Below, in pieces: positions 24,934 to 34,570 of a stretch of 34,946 bases of DNA. Origin of the DNA: Orenia metallireducens. Lineage in GTDB: Bacteria > Bacillota > Halanaerobiia > Halobacteroidales > Halobacteroidaceae. Location of the stretch: NCBI RefSeq assembly GCF_001693735.1, contig NZ_LWDV01000008.1, positions 521,273-556,218 of the forward strand, read 5' to 3'. The number at the start of each line of letters is the position of its first letter. Positions within the stretch are counted from its first letter, which is position 1. A program made the translations under genes and the position numbers. Under the pieces are notes generated by a model. That model ran no database searches. It saw only the letters and a list, made by a program, of their open reading frames with translations, and was not told the DNA's origin.

Positions 24934-26052
24934 TAGATGAAATTTATATGGATGTATTTACCAGTGAATAGAAGTAAAAAGAATACCTTAGAATAATAAT
25001 CACATTTATTTGTAATTATTATCCAAATATTAACTCTTTAATTCGACCGATATTAATTGTTCTTCCAAGAGTTTTATTAATGAAATAACCTAGATTATGT
25101 GCTAAAACTTTAACTTTAATTTTAGTCGTTAATCCCCAAAGTGATTTTGTGAGTACATTTGATATATTGAATTGTTCATCAAGTTGAGAAAAAGACGTTT
25201 CAACCCTTCTCCTAACCTTTGAGATTATTTTTTTAAATGCTTTTGGGTGCGGATCTTTACTATTCTTTCGTTTTATAGGGATAAGATCAATATTTTTCTC
25301 ATCTTTTAAGATATCATTTAAGTCATTACTGATATATCCTTTATCTCCTATAATTTTTAAAGAATGATATGGCGAAGTTAGTTCCCATAGAGTTTCTCTA
25401 TCATCTACATTAGCTGGAGTTAAATTAAAATCAGTAATATATCCATTTAAAGTAACAAGAGCATGTAGTTTAAAACCAAAATAAGTTTCTTTTTTAGATG
25501 CACAATTACCATATTCAGCTTCGCTGAAAGTTTTATTAAAATGTGCTCTCGCAAATTCACATACTGGAATAGGCATACTATCTACAATTCTATAATTATC
25601 ATACTGATAATTAAGAATTAGAGTTAATTTTTTTCGTATTTCATCTAATACAGCATGTAAATTCCTAAGTGTTCTATTAAATCTAGTTCTATGGCATACT
25701 TCTGGAAATAAATCCTTTAGATTCTTTTTTACAAAATTAAACCACGATTTTTCAGAATCAATAGTAAGTGATTCACCTACAATACTGATAGTAATTATCT
25801 CACTATCAGAAAGGATTGCTTTATCAATATTACGGCGTTCTTTAATATGTGTTGGGGTTACTTCTTGATAAATGTCATCAATTATAACATAAATAATAGT
25901 AATAAAGTCTCTTAAATTTTCAATTTCTATGGTATAATAGTTATTGGACTCCAGCATATGTTATCCTCCTATTTTAAATATTGGTTGTATTTATTATAGG
26001 ATAACATCTTTTGCTGGGGTTTTTCTATTTAAATTTAACTAGCACAACGCGT
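24920..26052 (-). mobile_element. IS982-family insertion sequence, 1133 bp, complete
   Basis: Terminal inverted repeats begin ACGCGTTGTGCTA at the left (24920-24932) and end TAGCACAACGCGT at the right (26040-26052), perfect over 13 bp. Both sides carry the direct repeat ATAAAGA (24913-24919 and 26053-26059), a 7-bp target duplication. One intact transposase on the minus strand fills the element. Deleting the element plus one repeat joins the two kinase parts in frame. Intact ends, intact transposase and an exact target duplication point to a recent insertion. Confidence 0.9.
25019..25957 (-). CDS. IS982-family transposase
   Basis: The product has 312 residues and full length for the family. 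The DDE catalytic residues lie in RIVDSMPIPVCEFAR, LKIIGDKGYISNDL and KVRRRVETSFSQLDEQ, in the expected order. An N-terminal segment (LRDFITIIYVIIDDIYQE) and RFNRTLRNLH are also typical of IS982 proteins. It is transcribed against the interrupted kinase gene. The minus-strand ATG at 25957 lies about 7 nt after AGGAGG. No frameshift or internal stop is visible, so the element may be active. Confidence 0.92.
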   Translation of the reverse strand: MLESNNYYTIEIENLRDFITIIYVIIDDIYQEVTPTHIKERRNIDKAILSDSEIITISIVGESLTIDSEKSWFNFVKKNLKDLFPEVCHRTRFNRTLRNLHAVLDEIRKKLTLILNYQYDNYRIVDSMPIPVCEFARAHFNKTFSEAEYGNCASKKETYFGFKLHALVTLNGYITDFNLTPANVDDRETLWELTSPYHSLKIIGDKGYISNDLNDILKDEKNIDLIPIKRKNSKDPHPKAFKKIISKVRRRVETSFSQLDEQFNISNVLTKSLWGLTTKIKVKVLAHNLGYFINKTLGRTINIGRIKELIFG

Positions 26053-27933
26053 ATAAAGAATAAAGAGTCTCATAGTTTGATACTATCAGGAGTCTTTTTT
26101 GAAGTGGTTACTATCTTTACACTACTTAGAAGAATACTATTTAGTTATGGAATTCTTGCTTTGAATAATACCTTTGAAAATTATTTGACAGATAGATTTA
26201 GTTTAGTTGAGCTAGGATTATTCTTATTTAGTTTATCTTTACTTTATCTATCTTTAGCTAGATTTATTAAGGTATGTCCGATACTTAATATTAAGGATAA
26301 AGAGTTAGTATTAGAAAGGGACAATTTAAAAAGGTATCTTAATTTATCTAAAATTATCTTCTTAGTCTTAGATAAGGATGGTAGAGTAAGGTTTATTAAT
26401 AAAAGAGGCTGTGAACTTTTAGGAAAAAAGGCAGAAGAAATTATAGGAAAAATGTGGTTTAAGGACTTTGATAAGAATCAGCAGAAGCTAAGATTACTAG
26501 AAAGAGTAGTAAAAGGAGAGATGGAACTACCTGATTATACTGAAGGAACCCTAGTAGATAAAGATGGTAATGAGCGTTTAATCAGTTGGTATACTAGCAC
26601 TCTAAAGGATAAGTTGGGAAATGTTGAAGGGACTATAAGTTCAGGGCTAGATATAAGTAAAAAGAGGTTATTAAATGATGAGTTAAATTCTAATACCATG
26701 AAGGTTAATTCGATTAAGAATATATCTAACCACTTAAATCATTCACTGGAATTAATATTTTCAGCTTTAAAAATATTAGATATTGTTGATGTGATATTTT
26801 TAGTTATAAATAAAGAGCAAAAGATTACTTTCTTCAATCAGGGAGGGTTTAGAGATTTTGGATATAGTGAAAAAGAAGTAGTTGGAGAGAGTGTATTTAA
26901 ATTCTGTCAGAAAGATAAAGTAGAATTAAAAAGAGGGATTGAAAATTTATTTAATGAAGAAAAGGAATTACCAGAATATGTCGAGACTAAAATCCTAACA
27001 AAGTATGGAAGTATACGGACTGTTTCTTGGCATCTTGCTCGGCTAAAGGATAGAGATGGAAAGATTCAAGGAATTTTTAGTTCTGGAATAGATATCACTG
27101 AACGGAAATGGTTAGAAGAGAAACTGGAAGATAATAAGTTACAGGTAGAATTCTTTGCTAATCTATCCCATGAACTGAGAACACCTTTGAATTTAATCTT
27201 TTCTGCATTGCAGATGCAAGAAATGTATAATAAGAAGAATTTAGATGCCAATAATTATAATAATCTCAGCAACTATACAAAGATTATGCGTCGTAATATA
27301 CATAGGCTATTAAGATTAATCAATAATCTGGTGGATATCACAAAGATCGATGCTGATTTTTATGATTTTAAGTTGGAGAATCATAATATTGTAGAGATAG
27401 TTAATAATGTAGTACTTTCTGTAAAGGATTATTTAAGTAATTCTTCTAGGGAGATTATCTTTGAATCTAAATTGTCTGAAAGGATTATTACTTGTGATTC
27501 TGTTAATATTGAAAGGATTATGCTTAATCTCTTATCTAATGCTATTAAGTTTAGTGATGAAGGTGATAAGATAATAGTAAGAGTATATGAAGAGGGTAAT
27601 TATATATACATATCTGTAAAAGATACTGGAATAGGTATTAAACAAGAGCAACAAAAGATAATTTTTGAAAGGTTTGGTCAAGCTGATAAGTCTTTTAATA
27701 GAAGAAAAGAGGGTAGTGGCATTGGATTAGTAATAGTTAAATTGCTAGTAGAGATGCATGGAGGAGAGATTAGCGTAAAAAGTAAATATGGAGAAGGAAG
27801 TGAATTTATAATTAGGTTGCCAAATATAGTGTTAGAGGATGAAGATATTGAATTTGCTGCTAAGCAGTTTGTTTTAAAAGAGGAATTAGTTGATAGGATA
27901 GAAGTTGAGTTTTCAGATATATATGAAATATAG
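26053..27933 (+). pseudogene. Sensor histidine kinase, 3' part (PAS-PAS-HisKA-HATPase), cut off from its 5' part
   Basis: After the second copy of the target repeat the kinase resumes as IKNKESHSLILSGVFFEV. The last membrane helices are followed by a PAS domain (IIFLVLDKDGRVRFINKRGC), a second PAS domain (VIFLVINKEQKITFFNQGGF), the HisKA H-box NLSHELRTPLN (His codon 27169-27171), and an ATPase domain with N box LLSNAIKFS, G1 DTGIGI, F box ERFGQ and G2 GSGIGL. A TTG at 26011 inside the insertion element opens this frame and might allow some expression of a cytoplasmic kinase piece. The repaired gene would code for 943 residues. No receiver domain or response regulator gene is adjacent. Confidence 0.8.
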
Positions 27934-27976
27934 AAGGTTTAGGTTGTTTTCAGAAAATTCAAACTTTAATATTGTC

Positions 27977-27994
27977 CTTGTATTTTTATACAAG
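27977..27994 (+). promoter_or_regulatory. Candidate ArgR box in front of argG
   Basis: CTTGTATTTTTATACAAG is an 18-bp dyad of two 7-bp arms around TTTT, the build of ArgR/AhrC arginine boxes. Outside it ATTGTC and GACAAT extend the symmetry with one extra base (27971-27999). It lies over the likely -35 region of argG. Confidence 0.6.
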
Positions 27995-28006
27995 ACAATG
28001 TATAAT
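27978..28006 (+). promoter_or_regulatory. Candidate promoter of argG
   Basis: TATAAT (28001-28006) matches consensus. TTGTAT (27978-27983) stands 17 bp upstream as a weak -35 box that is part of the arginine-box dyad. Confidence 0.5.
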
Positions 28007-28063
28007 CATACTAAAGAAAAAATAAATAAAAATTATTTTGAGATAAATTAGGAGGCGTTGAGG

Positions 28064-29278
28064 ATGAAGAAGAAGATAAATAAGGTAGTTATGGCTTATT
28101 CAGGAGGATTAGATACATCAGTAGCTATTAAATGGTTACAGGACAAGTATGATGTGGAAGTAATCTGTTTTTCAGCTGATGTAGGGCAGAATGAGGATTT
28201 AACACCATTAGAAGAGAAGGCTTTAAATACAGGAGCAAGTAAGATTTATATTGAAGACTTACAAGAAGAATTTTTAAAGGAGTATGTCTTTAAAGGCTTA
28301 AAAGCTGGAGCATTATATGAAGCCAAATACCCATTGGCTACAGCTTATTCTAGACCATTGATTGCTAAGAAGATGATTGATGTTGCTAAAAAAGAAGGTG
28401 CAGATGCAGTAGCTCATGGTTGTACTGGAAAGGGAAATGACCAAGTAAGATTTGATGTTTCTTTCCAAGCATTATCCCCAGGGATTGAGATTGTAGCCCC
28501 ATTAAGAGAGTGGGAGTTTAAAGCTAGAAGTGAAGAGATTGAATATGCAGCTAAACACAATATTCCTGTAAGTGCTACTAAGAAGAGCCCTTATAGTATT
28601 GATAGAAATTTATGGGGGGTTAGTATTGAATGTGGAATCTTAGAGGATCCTTGGGCTGAACCGCCAGCAGAAGTATATCAAATTACTACTGCTCCAGAGG
28701 ATGCACCAAATGAAGCTGAATATATAGAAGTTACTTTTAAAGCTGGTGAACCAGTAGCTTTAAATGGTCAAGAATATGGTCCAGTAGAGCTAGTAAGTAA
28801 ATTAAATGAGACTGCAGGCAAACATGGTATTGGTAGAATCGATATGGTAGAGAATAGATTGGTAGGAATTAAATCTAGAGAGATTTATGAAGCACCAGCA
28901 GCTACGGTATTGATGAATGCTCATAGACATTTAGAGGATTTAGTCTTAGATAGAGAGACATACCATTATAAAGAGTTAATTGCTCAAAAATATGCTGAAC
29001 TTGTTTATTATGGACAGTGGTTCTCACCATTAAAGGCTGCTTTAGATGCCTTTGTTGATACAACTCAACAGTATGTAAATGGAACAGTAAAGCTTAAATT
29101 ATATAAAGGTAATGCTACAGTAGTAGGAAGAAAATCTGATAATTCACTATACCAAGAAAACTTAGCTACTTATGAAAAATCAGATATCTTCAACCATGAT
29201 GCTGCTATTGGATTTATCGAATTGTTCGGCCTGCCATTAAAGGTACATGGAAGTGTAAATAAGAGCAGTAACGAGTAA
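28064..29278 (+). CDS. argG: Argininosuccinate synthase
   Basis: The product has 404 residues, the usual length. The ATP-binding P-loop AYSGGLDTS is at residues 11-19. [14 protein letters not shown] and [10 protein letters not shown] follow as in ArgG proteins. The enzyme joins citrulline and aspartate with ATP to give argininosuccinate, the last but one step of arginine synthesis, in the cytoplasm. ATG at 28064 is 8 nt after GGAGG; an upstream TTG (28058) is too close to that site. The last residues SSNE and the stop lie inside a tandem repeat (GTAACGA three times, 29268-29288), so the C-terminus appears to have been reshaped by a repeat insertion. Confidence 0.97.
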   Translation: MKKKINKVVMAYSGGLDTSVAIKWLQDKYDVEVICFSADVGQNEDLTPLEEKALNTGASKIYIEDLQEEFLKEYVFKGLKAGALYEAKYPLATAYSRPLIAKKMIDVAKKEGADAVAHGCTGKGNDQVRFDVSFQALSPGIEIVAPLREWEFKARSEEIEYAAKHNIPVSATKKSPYSIDRNLWGVSIECGILEDPWAEPPAEVYQITTAPEDAPNEAEYIEVTFKAGEPVALNGQEYGPVELVSKLNETAGKHGIGRIDMVENRLVGIKSREIYEAPAATVLMNAHRHLEDLVLDRETYHYKELIAQKYAELVYYGQWFSPLKAALDAFVDTTQQYVNGTVKLKLYKGNATVVGRKSDNSLYQENLATYEKSDIFNHDAAIGFIELFGLPLKVHGSVNKSSNE

Positions 29279-29342
29279 CGAGTAACGAGTAAAAGATAAA
29301 ATAATAAGGAATTAACTCGTTACTGGTCACTCTGTTACTCGC
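29268..29342. repeat. Dispersed repeat, family B, copy overlapping the argG stop codon
   Basis: GTAACGA occurs three times in tandem (29268-29288). Facing it are AACTCGTTACTGGTCACTCT and GTTACTCG (about 29314-29342), which pair with it as a hairpin. The right arm resembles the units at 12711-12747 and 31941-31963. It separates argG from the next gene. Confidence 0.65.
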
Positions 29343-29367
29343 CGCTGATTTTAAAGGGGGAGAGTGG

Positions 29368-29835
29368 ATGGAGATAATTATCAAAAAAGCAGATCTTGCT
29401 GATAGTCAATTGGTCTATAATTTGACTAAGACTGCTTTTAAAGCTTATGCTGATCCCTCTCTCTTTCCTACAACACCAGCATTATTAGAGAGTAAAGAGG
29501 ATATTATCAGAGATATTGAAGAGAAAGATGTTTTAATTGCTTACTTAAATAATAATGCAGTAGGAACAGTCCGTTATTATGGTCAAGATGAAGATTTCTA
29601 TTTAATAAGATTGGGTGTGCTTCCTGAATATCGAGGATATGAAATTGGAAAAGAGCTGATCTTGGAGGTTGAGGAGAGAGTGAGAGCAAAGGGAGGAAGA
29701 AGAATTATTCTTTATTCTCCTAATAGATTGACTAATTTAATAGAGTTTTATAAAAGGCTTGGTTACCAAGTTATAAAGTTAATAGAAGATGATAATTATA
29801 TTAGAGCTAAATTAGCTAAAATAATAGATTTTTAA
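29368..29835 (+). CDS. GNAT-family acetyltransferase
   Basis: The product has 155 residues and a single GNAT domain. The acetyl-CoA binding strand and loop read YLIRLGVLPEYRGYEIGKEL. In most members this loop is RGxGIG; here the second glycine is replaced by Glu, which may weaken CoA binding or be a family feature. The end NLIEFYKRLGYQV is the usual FYxxxGF motif. ATG at 29368 follows AAAGGGGG by 7 nt. Its place between argG and argH suggests a link to arginine synthesis, perhaps N-acetylglutamate formation. The sequence itself does not show the substrate. Confidence 0.82.
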   Translation: MEIIIKKADLADSQLVYNLTKTAFKAYADPSLFPTTPALLESKEDIIRDIEEKDVLIAYLNNNAVGTVRYYGQDEDFYLIRLGVLPEYRGYEIGKELILEVEERVRAKGGRRIILYSPNRLTNLIEFYKRLGYQVIKLIEDDNYIRAKLAKIIDF

Positions 29836-29839
29836 AAGA

Positions 29840-29856
29840 GGGCGATAAATTCGCCC
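29840..29856 (+). terminator. Weak hairpin between the two GNAT genes
   Basis: GGGCGA and TCGCCC (29840-29845 with 29851-29856) form a 6-bp GC-rich stem without a good T tract, so it could be an attenuator or RNA-stability element rather than a full terminator. Confidence 0.35.
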
Positions 29857-29902
29857 AATTATTATATTTATATCACTTTATAGTAATCATAGGTGGTAAA
29901 AG

Positions 29903-30433
29903 ATGAACTTAATTATTCAAGAAGTATCTTTAGATCAGATTGACTTACTTCTTAAAGTTGCTAAGAATAGTTTTGTACAGACCTATCAAGACCAGAATAA
30001 TCCAGAGGATATGGCTGATTATTTGGAGAGAAACTTTAATAAAGAAGAGCTAGAGTTAGAGCTTAAGGATGAAAATTCTAAGTTCTTTATCGCATGCCTT
30101 GAGGATAAGGCAGTTGGTTATTTTAAGTTGAGTTTTAATAAAGTACATAAACTTTTAAAGACAGATAAAGCTATTAAGTTAGAGAGGTTATATCTTCTTC
30201 AAAGCTATATTGGTAGGGGCATTGGCAAAGAATTAATGTTTAAAGCAATAGAAGTTACTAAGAATAATAAGGTAGAGTATTTATGGTTAGGAGTCTGGAA
30301 AGAGAACCAAAAGGCTATAGCTTTCTATCAGCGATGGGGATTTAAAATTTTTAGTGAAGAGATATTCTTCTTAGGAGAAGATGCTCAAGAGGATTGGTTG
30401 ATGAAGAAGAGAATAGAGATTAATGGGGAGTGA
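29903..30433 (+). CDS. GNAT-family acetyltransferase, second copy of the type
   Basis: The product has 176 residues. The acetyl-CoA loop [20 protein letters not shown] (Q-x-x-x-GRGIG) is intact, and [16 protein letters not shown] is the C-terminal motif. The sequence resembles the spermidine/amino-group type GNATs found in Firmicutes, but the substrate is not certain. It starts at ATG 29903 after AGGTGG. Its stop (30431-30433) lies in the ribosome-binding region of argH, so the two are coupled. It is distinct in sequence from the preceding GNAT and so is probably not a recent duplicate. Confidence 0.85.
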   Translation: MNLIIQEVSLDQIDLLLKVAKNSFVQTYQDQNNPEDMADYLERNFNKEELELELKDENSKFFIACLEDKAVGYFKLSFNKVHKLLKTDKAIKLERLYLLQSYIGRGIGKELMFKAIEVTKNNKVEYLWLGVWKENQKAIAFYQRWGFKIFSEEIFFLGEDAQEDWLMKKRIEINGE

Positions 30434-30438
30434 AGATT

Positions 30439-31815
30439 ATGAAGATGTGGGATGGTAGATTTCAAGAGAGTACCGATGCTTTAGTAGAAGAGTTCAATGC
30501 TTCTATCGGTTTTGATTATAAATTGGCAAAATATGATATTCAAGGTAGTATGGCTCATGCCAAAATGTTAGCCAAGTGTGGAATCATTACAGAAGAAGAT
30601 AGTAAAGAGATAATTAAAGGTTTAGAAGAGATATTAACAGAGGTTGAAGCAGGGGAGTTTGAATTTACAGTAGAGCTTGAGGATATTCATATGAATATTG
30701 AAAAGAGGTTGACTGATAAGATTGGTCCAGTCGGTGGAAAGTTACATACAGCTAGAAGTAGAAATGATCAAGTTGCTTTAGATGTAAGGTTGTATCTACG
30801 AGACCAGATTGAACAGATTAAAGAGTTGGTAAAGCAGTTACAACAGGTATTATTAGATTTAGCTGAAGAGAATATTGATATTATTATGCCTGGTTATACC
30901 CATTTGCAGAGAGCACAACCAATTAGACTGGCACATCATCTATTAGCATATCAACAGAAGTTAGGTCGTGATTATGATAGACTAGTTGATTGTTATAAAA
31001 GGGTCAATATTTTACCTTTAGGTTCTGGTGCTTTGGCAGGAACAAAGTTTCCAATAGATAGAGACTTTGTAGCTAAGGAGTTAGGTTTTGCAGGGGTAAG
31101 TCAGAATAGCTTAGATGCAGTTAGTGACCGTGATTTTGTAATTGAATTTTTAGCAGCATCATCTACTATTATGATGCATTTAAGTCGCTTTAGTGAAGAG
31201 TTAATTATTTGGACTAGCTCTGAATTTAATTTTGTGGAGATATCTGACTCCTTCTGTACAGGTAGTAGTATTATGCCCCAGAAGAAGAACCCTGATATCC
31301 CTGAGTTGATTCGTGGTAAGACGGGACGGGTTTATGGTAATTTAATTCAATTACTAGTTACCATGAAGGGCTTACCATTGGCTTACAATAAGGATATGCA
31401 AGAGGATAAAGAAGGCTTATTTGATACTGTAGATACAGTTAAGAAAAGTCTAGAAATCTTTGCAAGGATGATGGCTAAGACTAAATTCAAAGCAGATAAG
31501 ATGAAGGCATCTACAGAAGGTGGTTTTGTTAATGCTACTGATGTAGCTGATTATCTAGTAGATAAGAATATTCCTTTTAGAGAGGCCCATGAGATAGTCG
31601 GTAAAAGTGTATTTTATTGTATAGAGAATAATAAGAAGTTATCAGAGTTGACGATGGAGGAGTGGCAAAACTTCTCTGAGGTATTTAGTGATGATATCTA
31701 TCATGCAATTGCTATCGAGACCTGTGTAGATGCTCGTAATACAATAGGTGGTCCTGCTAGAGAAGAGATAGAAAGAGTTATTAAGCAAGAAAGAAATCTA
31801 TTAGCCATAGACTAA
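30439..31815 (+). CDS. argH: Argininosuccinate lyase
   Basis: The product has 458 residues, the usual length. The fumarase/lyase signature [12 protein letters not shown] is at about 277-288, and [13 protein letters not shown] and [11 protein letters not shown] are the other conserved blocks. The enzyme splits argininosuccinate to arginine and fumarate in the cytoplasm and works directly after ArgG. ATG at 30439 is 8 nt after GGGGAG; a GTG at 30430 overlapping the preceding stop is a less likely start. No fusion to an N-acetylglutamate synthase domain is present, but free-standing GNAT genes precede it. No clear terminator follows. Confidence 0.97.
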   Translation: MKMWDGRFQESTDALVEEFNASIGFDYKLAKYDIQGSMAHAKMLAKCGIITEEDSKEIIKGLEEILTEVEAGEFEFTVELEDIHMNIEKRLTDKIGPVGGKLHTARSRNDQVALDVRLYLRDQIEQIKELVKQLQQVLLDLAEENIDIIMPGYTHLQRAQPIRLAHHLLAYQQKLGRDYDRLVDCYKRVNILPLGSGALAGTKFPIDRDFVAKELGFAGVSQNSLDAVSDRDFVIEFLAASSTIMMHLSRFSEELIIWTSSEFNFVEISDSFCTGSSIMPQKKNPDIPELIRGKTGRVYGNLIQLLVTMKGLPLAYNKDMQEDKEGLFDTVDTVKKSLEIFARMMAKTKFKADKMKASTEGGFVNATDVADYLVDKNIPFREAHEIVGKSVFYCIENNKKLSELTMEEWQNFSEVFSDDIYHAIAIETCVDARNTIGGPAREEIERVIKQERNLLAID

Positions 31816-31908
31816 CAGAGATAAATAATAAAAGTGTGAGTGATTAGTGGATGATTTTTATTCCGGAGTGGTTTTTTTAAATCCGTAGGGGAGTGGTGAG
31901 TAAGGGCT

Positions 31909-31963
31909 TAATAAATTAAGCTCAAGTAATAATAAACCAATTCGTTACTAGTCATTTGTCACT
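31909..31963. repeat. Dispersed repeat, family B, copy after argH
   Basis: GAGTAAGGGCTTAATAAATT and the right unit TTCGTTACTAGTCATTTGTC-AC echo the copies at 12711-12747 and 29268-29342. The gap from 31816 to 32396 holds no gene, only this repeat, two palindromes and a family C fragment. Confidence 0.45.
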
Positions 31964-32092
31964 TTATTTTTTATTCTGAGTTTGTCTGTAGCAGTCTGGT
32001 CTAATAGTTTTTGATTTTAAGTTCTTAAAACTTTTTTTGAAACAGACTTACACTGACTAAAAGCTGACTTTATCTAAAAAAATAAAAATAAT

Positions 32093-32128
32093 AGGAATCA
32101 GTAGTAAATATATTTACTACTGATTCCT
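32093..32128. terminator. 36-bp perfect palindrome
   Basis: AGGAATCAGTAGTAAATA (32093-32110) is followed directly by its reverse complement (32111-32128). The position between argH and the chemoreceptor gene suggests a terminator, though Ts after it are few. Confidence 0.55.
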
Positions 32129-32140
32129 GACAGCTAAGAA

Positions 32141-32162
32141 AAAAATCCGTGTCTATCCGTGA
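32141..32162. repeat. Dispersed repeat fragment, family C (ATCCGTGTCTATCCGTG)
   Basis: AAAAATCCGTGTCTATCCGTG here and TTCGCGTCTATTCGTGTTAA at 34628-34647 belong to the same intergenic motif, common in AT-rich genomes. There is no coding content. Confidence 0.45.
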
Positions 32163-32236
32163 CAAAAAATATTTTGAATTGGTTTTAAAAAATTTCATAA
32201 TAGAAGAATAGGTGTTAGCCTATTGTATTCATTGCC

Positions 32237-32268
32237 AAAAGACGACACAGCAAAGTGTGTCGTCTTTT
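32237..32268 (+). terminator. Hairpin terminator upstream of the chemoreceptor gene
   Basis: AAAAGACGACAC (32237-32248) pairs perfectly with GTGTCGTCTTTT (32257-32268) over 12 bp. It lies 130 bp before the chemoreceptor start. It would separate that gene from upstream transcripts or, if transcribed with it, act as a leader hairpin. Confidence 0.7.
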
Positions 32269-32396
32269 GTTTTAATTTGAATAAATTTCTATTCCAACAA
32301 TGGAGGATAATCCTAGGATAATCTAGAATTAAGTATATAAATTCAGTTAAGGAAACTACATTTTCAGACAAAATAATACTAAGGAGGGGTACGTTA

Positions 32397-34286
32397 ATGA
32401 ATGATGGTGAAAGTAATAAAAATAAATTAGAAAAAGTCAAGTTTAAAAATAGTTTAATGACTAAATTGAATGGTAGTATCATACTAATTTTAATATTATG
32501 TATATTAATTTTAGGGTTTTTAATTAATAATGTAGTCTCAAAGACCCTAACTCAATCAGCAGAAGAAAGAAATTTAGAGGTAGCTAGAACCTTAAAGAGT
32601 GAAGTTGATGCTTTCTTTAATCAAGCAGAAAATGTAGTCAACTTAATTTCTACAAGAGAAGAGTTGAAAGAAAATGATACCATCAAGCTGAAAAAACTTT
32701 TTAAAAGAATAAAAGAAGATTATCCAGAATTTTTATTTTTATATTTAGGAACTACTACTGGTGGGATGAAATCTTATCCAGAGGCAGATTGGAGTGATTT
32801 TGACCCTCGAACAAGACCATGGTATAAAAAAGCTAAAGAAGAAGATAGGGTAATTTGGACAGATTTTTATACAGATGCTGTTACTGGAAAGCCGGTTATT
32901 ACTGTAGCAATTCCTGTTAAAAATAACTCTGGTGAATTTATTGGAGTGTTAGGGGTTGACATAACGCTAAAGACTTTAAGTGCTAAGATAGCAAGTAAGA
33001 AAATAGGAGAAGAAGGTTATGCCTTTATGGTTGATAAAAAAGGTAGAACTATTGCCCATCCTAATTCTAAAATGGTAGAAACACAATATGATGTAAATCA
33101 GGTCTTTAAGCTAGAAGATAAGATAAAGGGAAAGGAAGGAAGTTTTACCTATAGCTATGAAGGAGAAGGTAAATTAGCTTCTTATATTCATTTTGATAAA
33201 CTTGATGGAAATATTTTTGCACAAGTACCTTTTGCAGAAGTTTATGCTATTAGAAATAAGATTAGAAATTATATTATAGGATTTAGTATTTTAGCTTTGG
33301 TAATAATAAGTATTGTAATTAGTTTTATAAATAATATTTACTTATTGAAACCACTCAAAAAAGTTATTGCTAGTATTTCTCGATTAGCTGAAGGGAATTT
33401 TACTACAACTGAGGTAACAGGAAGACAAGATGAAATTGGTCGTTTAGAGGTAGCTTTAGATAAAATGGCAGATAATTTAAGAAAAATGATAACTAATGTA
33501 AGTGATACAGCAGAAAACCTTTCAGCTTATAGTGAAGAATTATCTGCTTCAGCAGAAGAAGGTAATGCTAGTATTGAAAGCACTACTCAATTAATAGAAG
33601 ATATGTCAGCAGCTATTCAAGAGATATCAGCTAGTACAGAAGAGATAAGCAGTTTTACTGAAGAGGCTGATAATCGTACTCAGTTAGGTAATACTAATAT
33701 TCAAAAAACAGTTAGTAGCATTGAAGAAATAAGTAAATCTGTTCAAAATACTGTAGAGGTGATTAAAGAGTTAAATAACAATTCTAAGGAGATTGGTCAG
33801 GTAATAGAACTAATTACTAATATAGCTGAACAGACCAATTTATTAGCATTAAATGCAGCTATTGAGGCAGCTCGTGCTGGAGAGCATGGACAAGGTTTTG
33901 CTGTAGTAGCTGATGAAATAAGAGAGTTAGCAGAAGAGACCTCTAAAGCTACAGATAAGATTGCTAATTTAGTTAAAAGTACACAACAGCGTTCAAAGGT
34001 TGGTTTGCAGTCTATTCAGAAGGTTGAAACTCAAGCGATTAATGGAGAGAAGATAGCAGTAGAAACAGGGGGAATATTTAAAAAGATTGAAAATTCTAGC
34101 AAAGAGATTTCTGTACAGGTTGAACAGGCAGCAGCGTCTACACAGAATTTAGCCGAAAATAGCGACAGAATAATGAATGCAGCTGAGGATATTAAAGCTA
34201 TGTCTTATGAAGTAACAGATTCATCTCAGGAATTGGCCCATATGGCTGAAGAATTACAACACTTAATTGCTAAATTTAAAATATAG
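32397..34286 (+). CDS. Methyl-accepting chemotaxis protein with dCache sensor
   Basis: The product has 629 residues. A membrane helix (about 26-46) is followed by an external dCache_1 domain of about 240 residues that contains [20 protein letters not shown] and [14 protein letters not shown] second helix lies at about 290-315, then a HAMP linker ([20 protein letters not shown]) and the long cytoplasmic coiled coil. The signalling tip [20 protein letters not shown] then [19 protein letters not shown] is intact. The PWYKKA motif is common in dCache domains that bind amino acids or other small ligands. No tether peptide is present at the C-terminus. The start at 32397 follows AAGGAGGGG. No che genes are adjacent; the receptor acts with those elsewhere. 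Confidence 0.95.
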   Translation: MNDGESNKNKLEKVKFKNSLMTKLNGSIILILILCILILGFLINNVVSKTLTQSAEERNLEVARTLKSEVDAFFNQAENVVNLISTREELKENDTIKLKKLFKRIKEDYPEFLFLYLGTTTGGMKSYPEADWSDFDPRTRPWYKKAKEEDRVIWTDFYTDAVTGKPVITVAIPVKNNSGEFIGVLGVDITLKTLSAKIASKKIGEEGYAFMVDKKGRTIAHPNSKMVETQYDVNQVFKLEDKIKGKEGSFTYSYEGEGKLASYIHFDKLDGNIFAQVPFAEVYAIRNKIRNYIIGFSILALVIISIVISFINNIYLLKPLKKVIASISRLAEGNFTTTEVTGRQDEIGRLEVALDKMADNLRKMITNVSDTAENLSAYSEELSASAEEGNASIESTTQLIEDMSAAIQEISASTEEISSFTEEADNRTQLGNTNIQKTVSSIEEISKSVQNTVEVIKELNNNSKEIGQVIELITNIAEQTNLLALNAAIEAARAGEHGQGFAVVADEIRELAEETSKATDKIANLVKSTQQRSKVGLQSIQKVETQAINGEKIAVETGGIFKKIENSSKEISVQVEQAAASTQNLAENSDRIMNAAEDIKAMSYEVTDSSQELAHMAEELQHLIAKFKI

Positions 34287-34294
34287 TTTTAATC

Positions 34295-34325
34295 AAAAGA
34301 ACTCCATGTTAGGGGTTCTTTTTGT
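34295..34325 (+). terminator. Terminator of the chemoreceptor gene
   Basis: AAAAGAACTCC (34295-34305) pairs with GGGGTTCTTTT (34312-34322) with one G-U pair, and Ts follow. Confidence 0.85.
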
Positions 34326-34340
34326 TGGAGGATGGATATA

Positions 34341-34416
34341 GAGTTTACAGTGTGCAGGGTACGATTTACAGTTATTTACATCAGAGATTAACTGTACATT
34401 GTCAATTGTACACTGA
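34341..34416. repeat. Dispersed repeat, family A, copy 3
   Basis: GAGTTTACAGTGTGCAGGGT and GATTTACAGTTATTTACA on the left face TTAACTGTACATTGTCAATT and GTACACTG on the right. It is the inverted-repeat plan of 418-529 and 10536-10614, in a more diverged form. Confidence 0.6.
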
Positions 34417-34570
34417 TAACGTAAGATGGTGGTATTGTAGCTAATAAAAGGCTTTTAAAATTTACAATTTGTAATTTAGAGTGTATAATTAATAATGGAT
34501 TATTACAGAATTTATATAGATAAACAATTCTAAAAAGGAATTTAAAACATTATTTTTGCCACAAATGTAC

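Noticed and set aside
24920-26052. Reading ACGCGT or CGCG at the IS982 borders as the target duplication
   Set aside because: ACGCGT is palindromic and belongs to the terminal repeats. Only the outer ATAAAGA repeat restores the kinase frame when one copy is removed.
32170-32396. Riboswitch (c-di-GMP type) in front of the chemoreceptor gene
   Set aside because: Only a simple terminator hairpin is present; none of the conserved GEMM core sequences could be found.
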